NCBI GenBank assembly: GCA_024734495.1
Contig: JALMQS010000841.1
Location: forward strand, 4,642,465 to 4,706,464
DNA length: 64,000 bases
Direction of reading: 5' to 3'
Source of the DNA: Forficula auricularia
Taxonomy: Eukaryota > Arthropoda > Insecta > Dermaptera > Forficulidae
Shown piece by piece: positions 63,898-64,000 of the stretch (positions are counted from its first letter, which is position 1; each line of letters begins with the position of its first letter). The notes beneath the pieces are model-generated. The model had not been told where the DNA came from, ran no database searches, and saw only the letters and a program-made list of their open reading frames with translations. The position numbers were made by a program, and so were the translations under genes.

Positions 63898-64000
63898 ATG
63901 GTGACGCGGTTCCATTCTTACCACGGCAACAACATCCTGTTGTTCGAGGACAACACGGTCGCCTTCCGCAAGGCGAGTTTCGCGAACGCGTTGACTTTCA
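63898..64000 (+). CDS. Start of a Neuralized-domain (NHR) protein, NEURL2-like; runs off the window
   Basis: ATG at 63898 (A at -3, G at +4) opens 34 codons with no stop to the window edge: [20 protein letters not shown], then [14 protein letters not shown]. The pattern FHxxHGxNI...S(F)xxAxTFS marks the beginning of the Neuralized homology repeat, a beta-sandwich protein-interaction domain of Neuralized E3 ligases and their relatives. A domain starting right after the initiator Met is typical of the short NEURL2/Ozz-type proteins, which pair NHR with a SOCS box as substrate adaptors for cullin-RING ligases. This sub-assignment is an inference from position. Coding GC content is far above the adjacent DNA. 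Confidence 0.75.
   Translation, partial: MVTRFHSYHGNNILLFEDNTVAFRKASFANALTF

Overview
This is eukaryotic, metazoan nuclear DNA, most likely from an arthropod. It is strongly AT-rich, has almost no long open reading frames, and consists mainly of degraded transposable elements inserted into one another. A 100-base run of N at 12456-12555 marks an assembly gap. Two short host-gene pieces can be recognised, both near the right end. On the minus strand, 60709-60780 encodes 24 residues matching the N-terminus of MTSS1 / missing-in-metastasis (mim, IMD/I-BAR family) and ends at a clean splice donor. On the plus strand, 63898-64000 opens a Neuralized-domain (NHR) protein of the NEURL2 type and runs off the window. 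The two genes are head to head about 3.1 kb apart. No later mim exon was recognised to the left, so most of the window is probably the first intron of mim.

The rest can be sorted into families by reading repeated sequence, terminal repeats and target-site duplications (TSDs). These are: palindromic TA-flanked elements (family A); a G-run, minisatellite-bearing family (B); hAT-type MITEs with perfect 8-bp TSDs (C, S and a CAGTGTTTCTC type); Helitron-like elements beginning A|TC (D), some carrying a ~280-bp tandem unit; large foldbacks (L, P); an E/F compound repeat; Tc1 and mariner transposase relics; 5'-truncated LINEs; tRNA-derived SINEs; two solo LTRs; and one Harbinger-type MITE.

Layout: 1-5.4 kb holds hAT-C, palindromes and ribozyme-like motifs. 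5.5-8.1 kb holds a tRNA-like sequence and a Tc1 pseudogene. 8.7-11.0 kb is a four-level nest of mariner-type, B and LINE insertions. 11.5-13.9 kb holds a LINE reverse-transcriptase remnant, the gap and a ~280-bp tandem array. 14.3-33.7 kb is A, B and D elements with Helitron, SINE and LINE insertions. 34-36 kb holds a solo LTR and the large L foldback. 36.4-47.3 kb holds paired inverted ribozyme elements, D, B and L copies, and a 2.3-kb hAT composite. 47.7-57.8 kb holds an E/F inverted pair around a solo LTR, then A and S elements. 58.4-64 kb holds a double-ribozyme palindrome, a B element, a 78-bp minisatellite, and the mim and neuralized 5' ends.

The most interesting signal is a set of minimal hammerhead-ribozyme cores (CTGANGA, stem II, GAAA, short self-complementary stem III, cleavable H, stem I) in at least four otherwise dissimilar repeat families, usually as outward-facing inverted pairs. 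Stem I and stem II differ in sequence between families but stay paired. This matches the minimal, dimer-type hammerheads described from Penelope-like retroelements. No Penelope reverse transcriptase is visible in the window.
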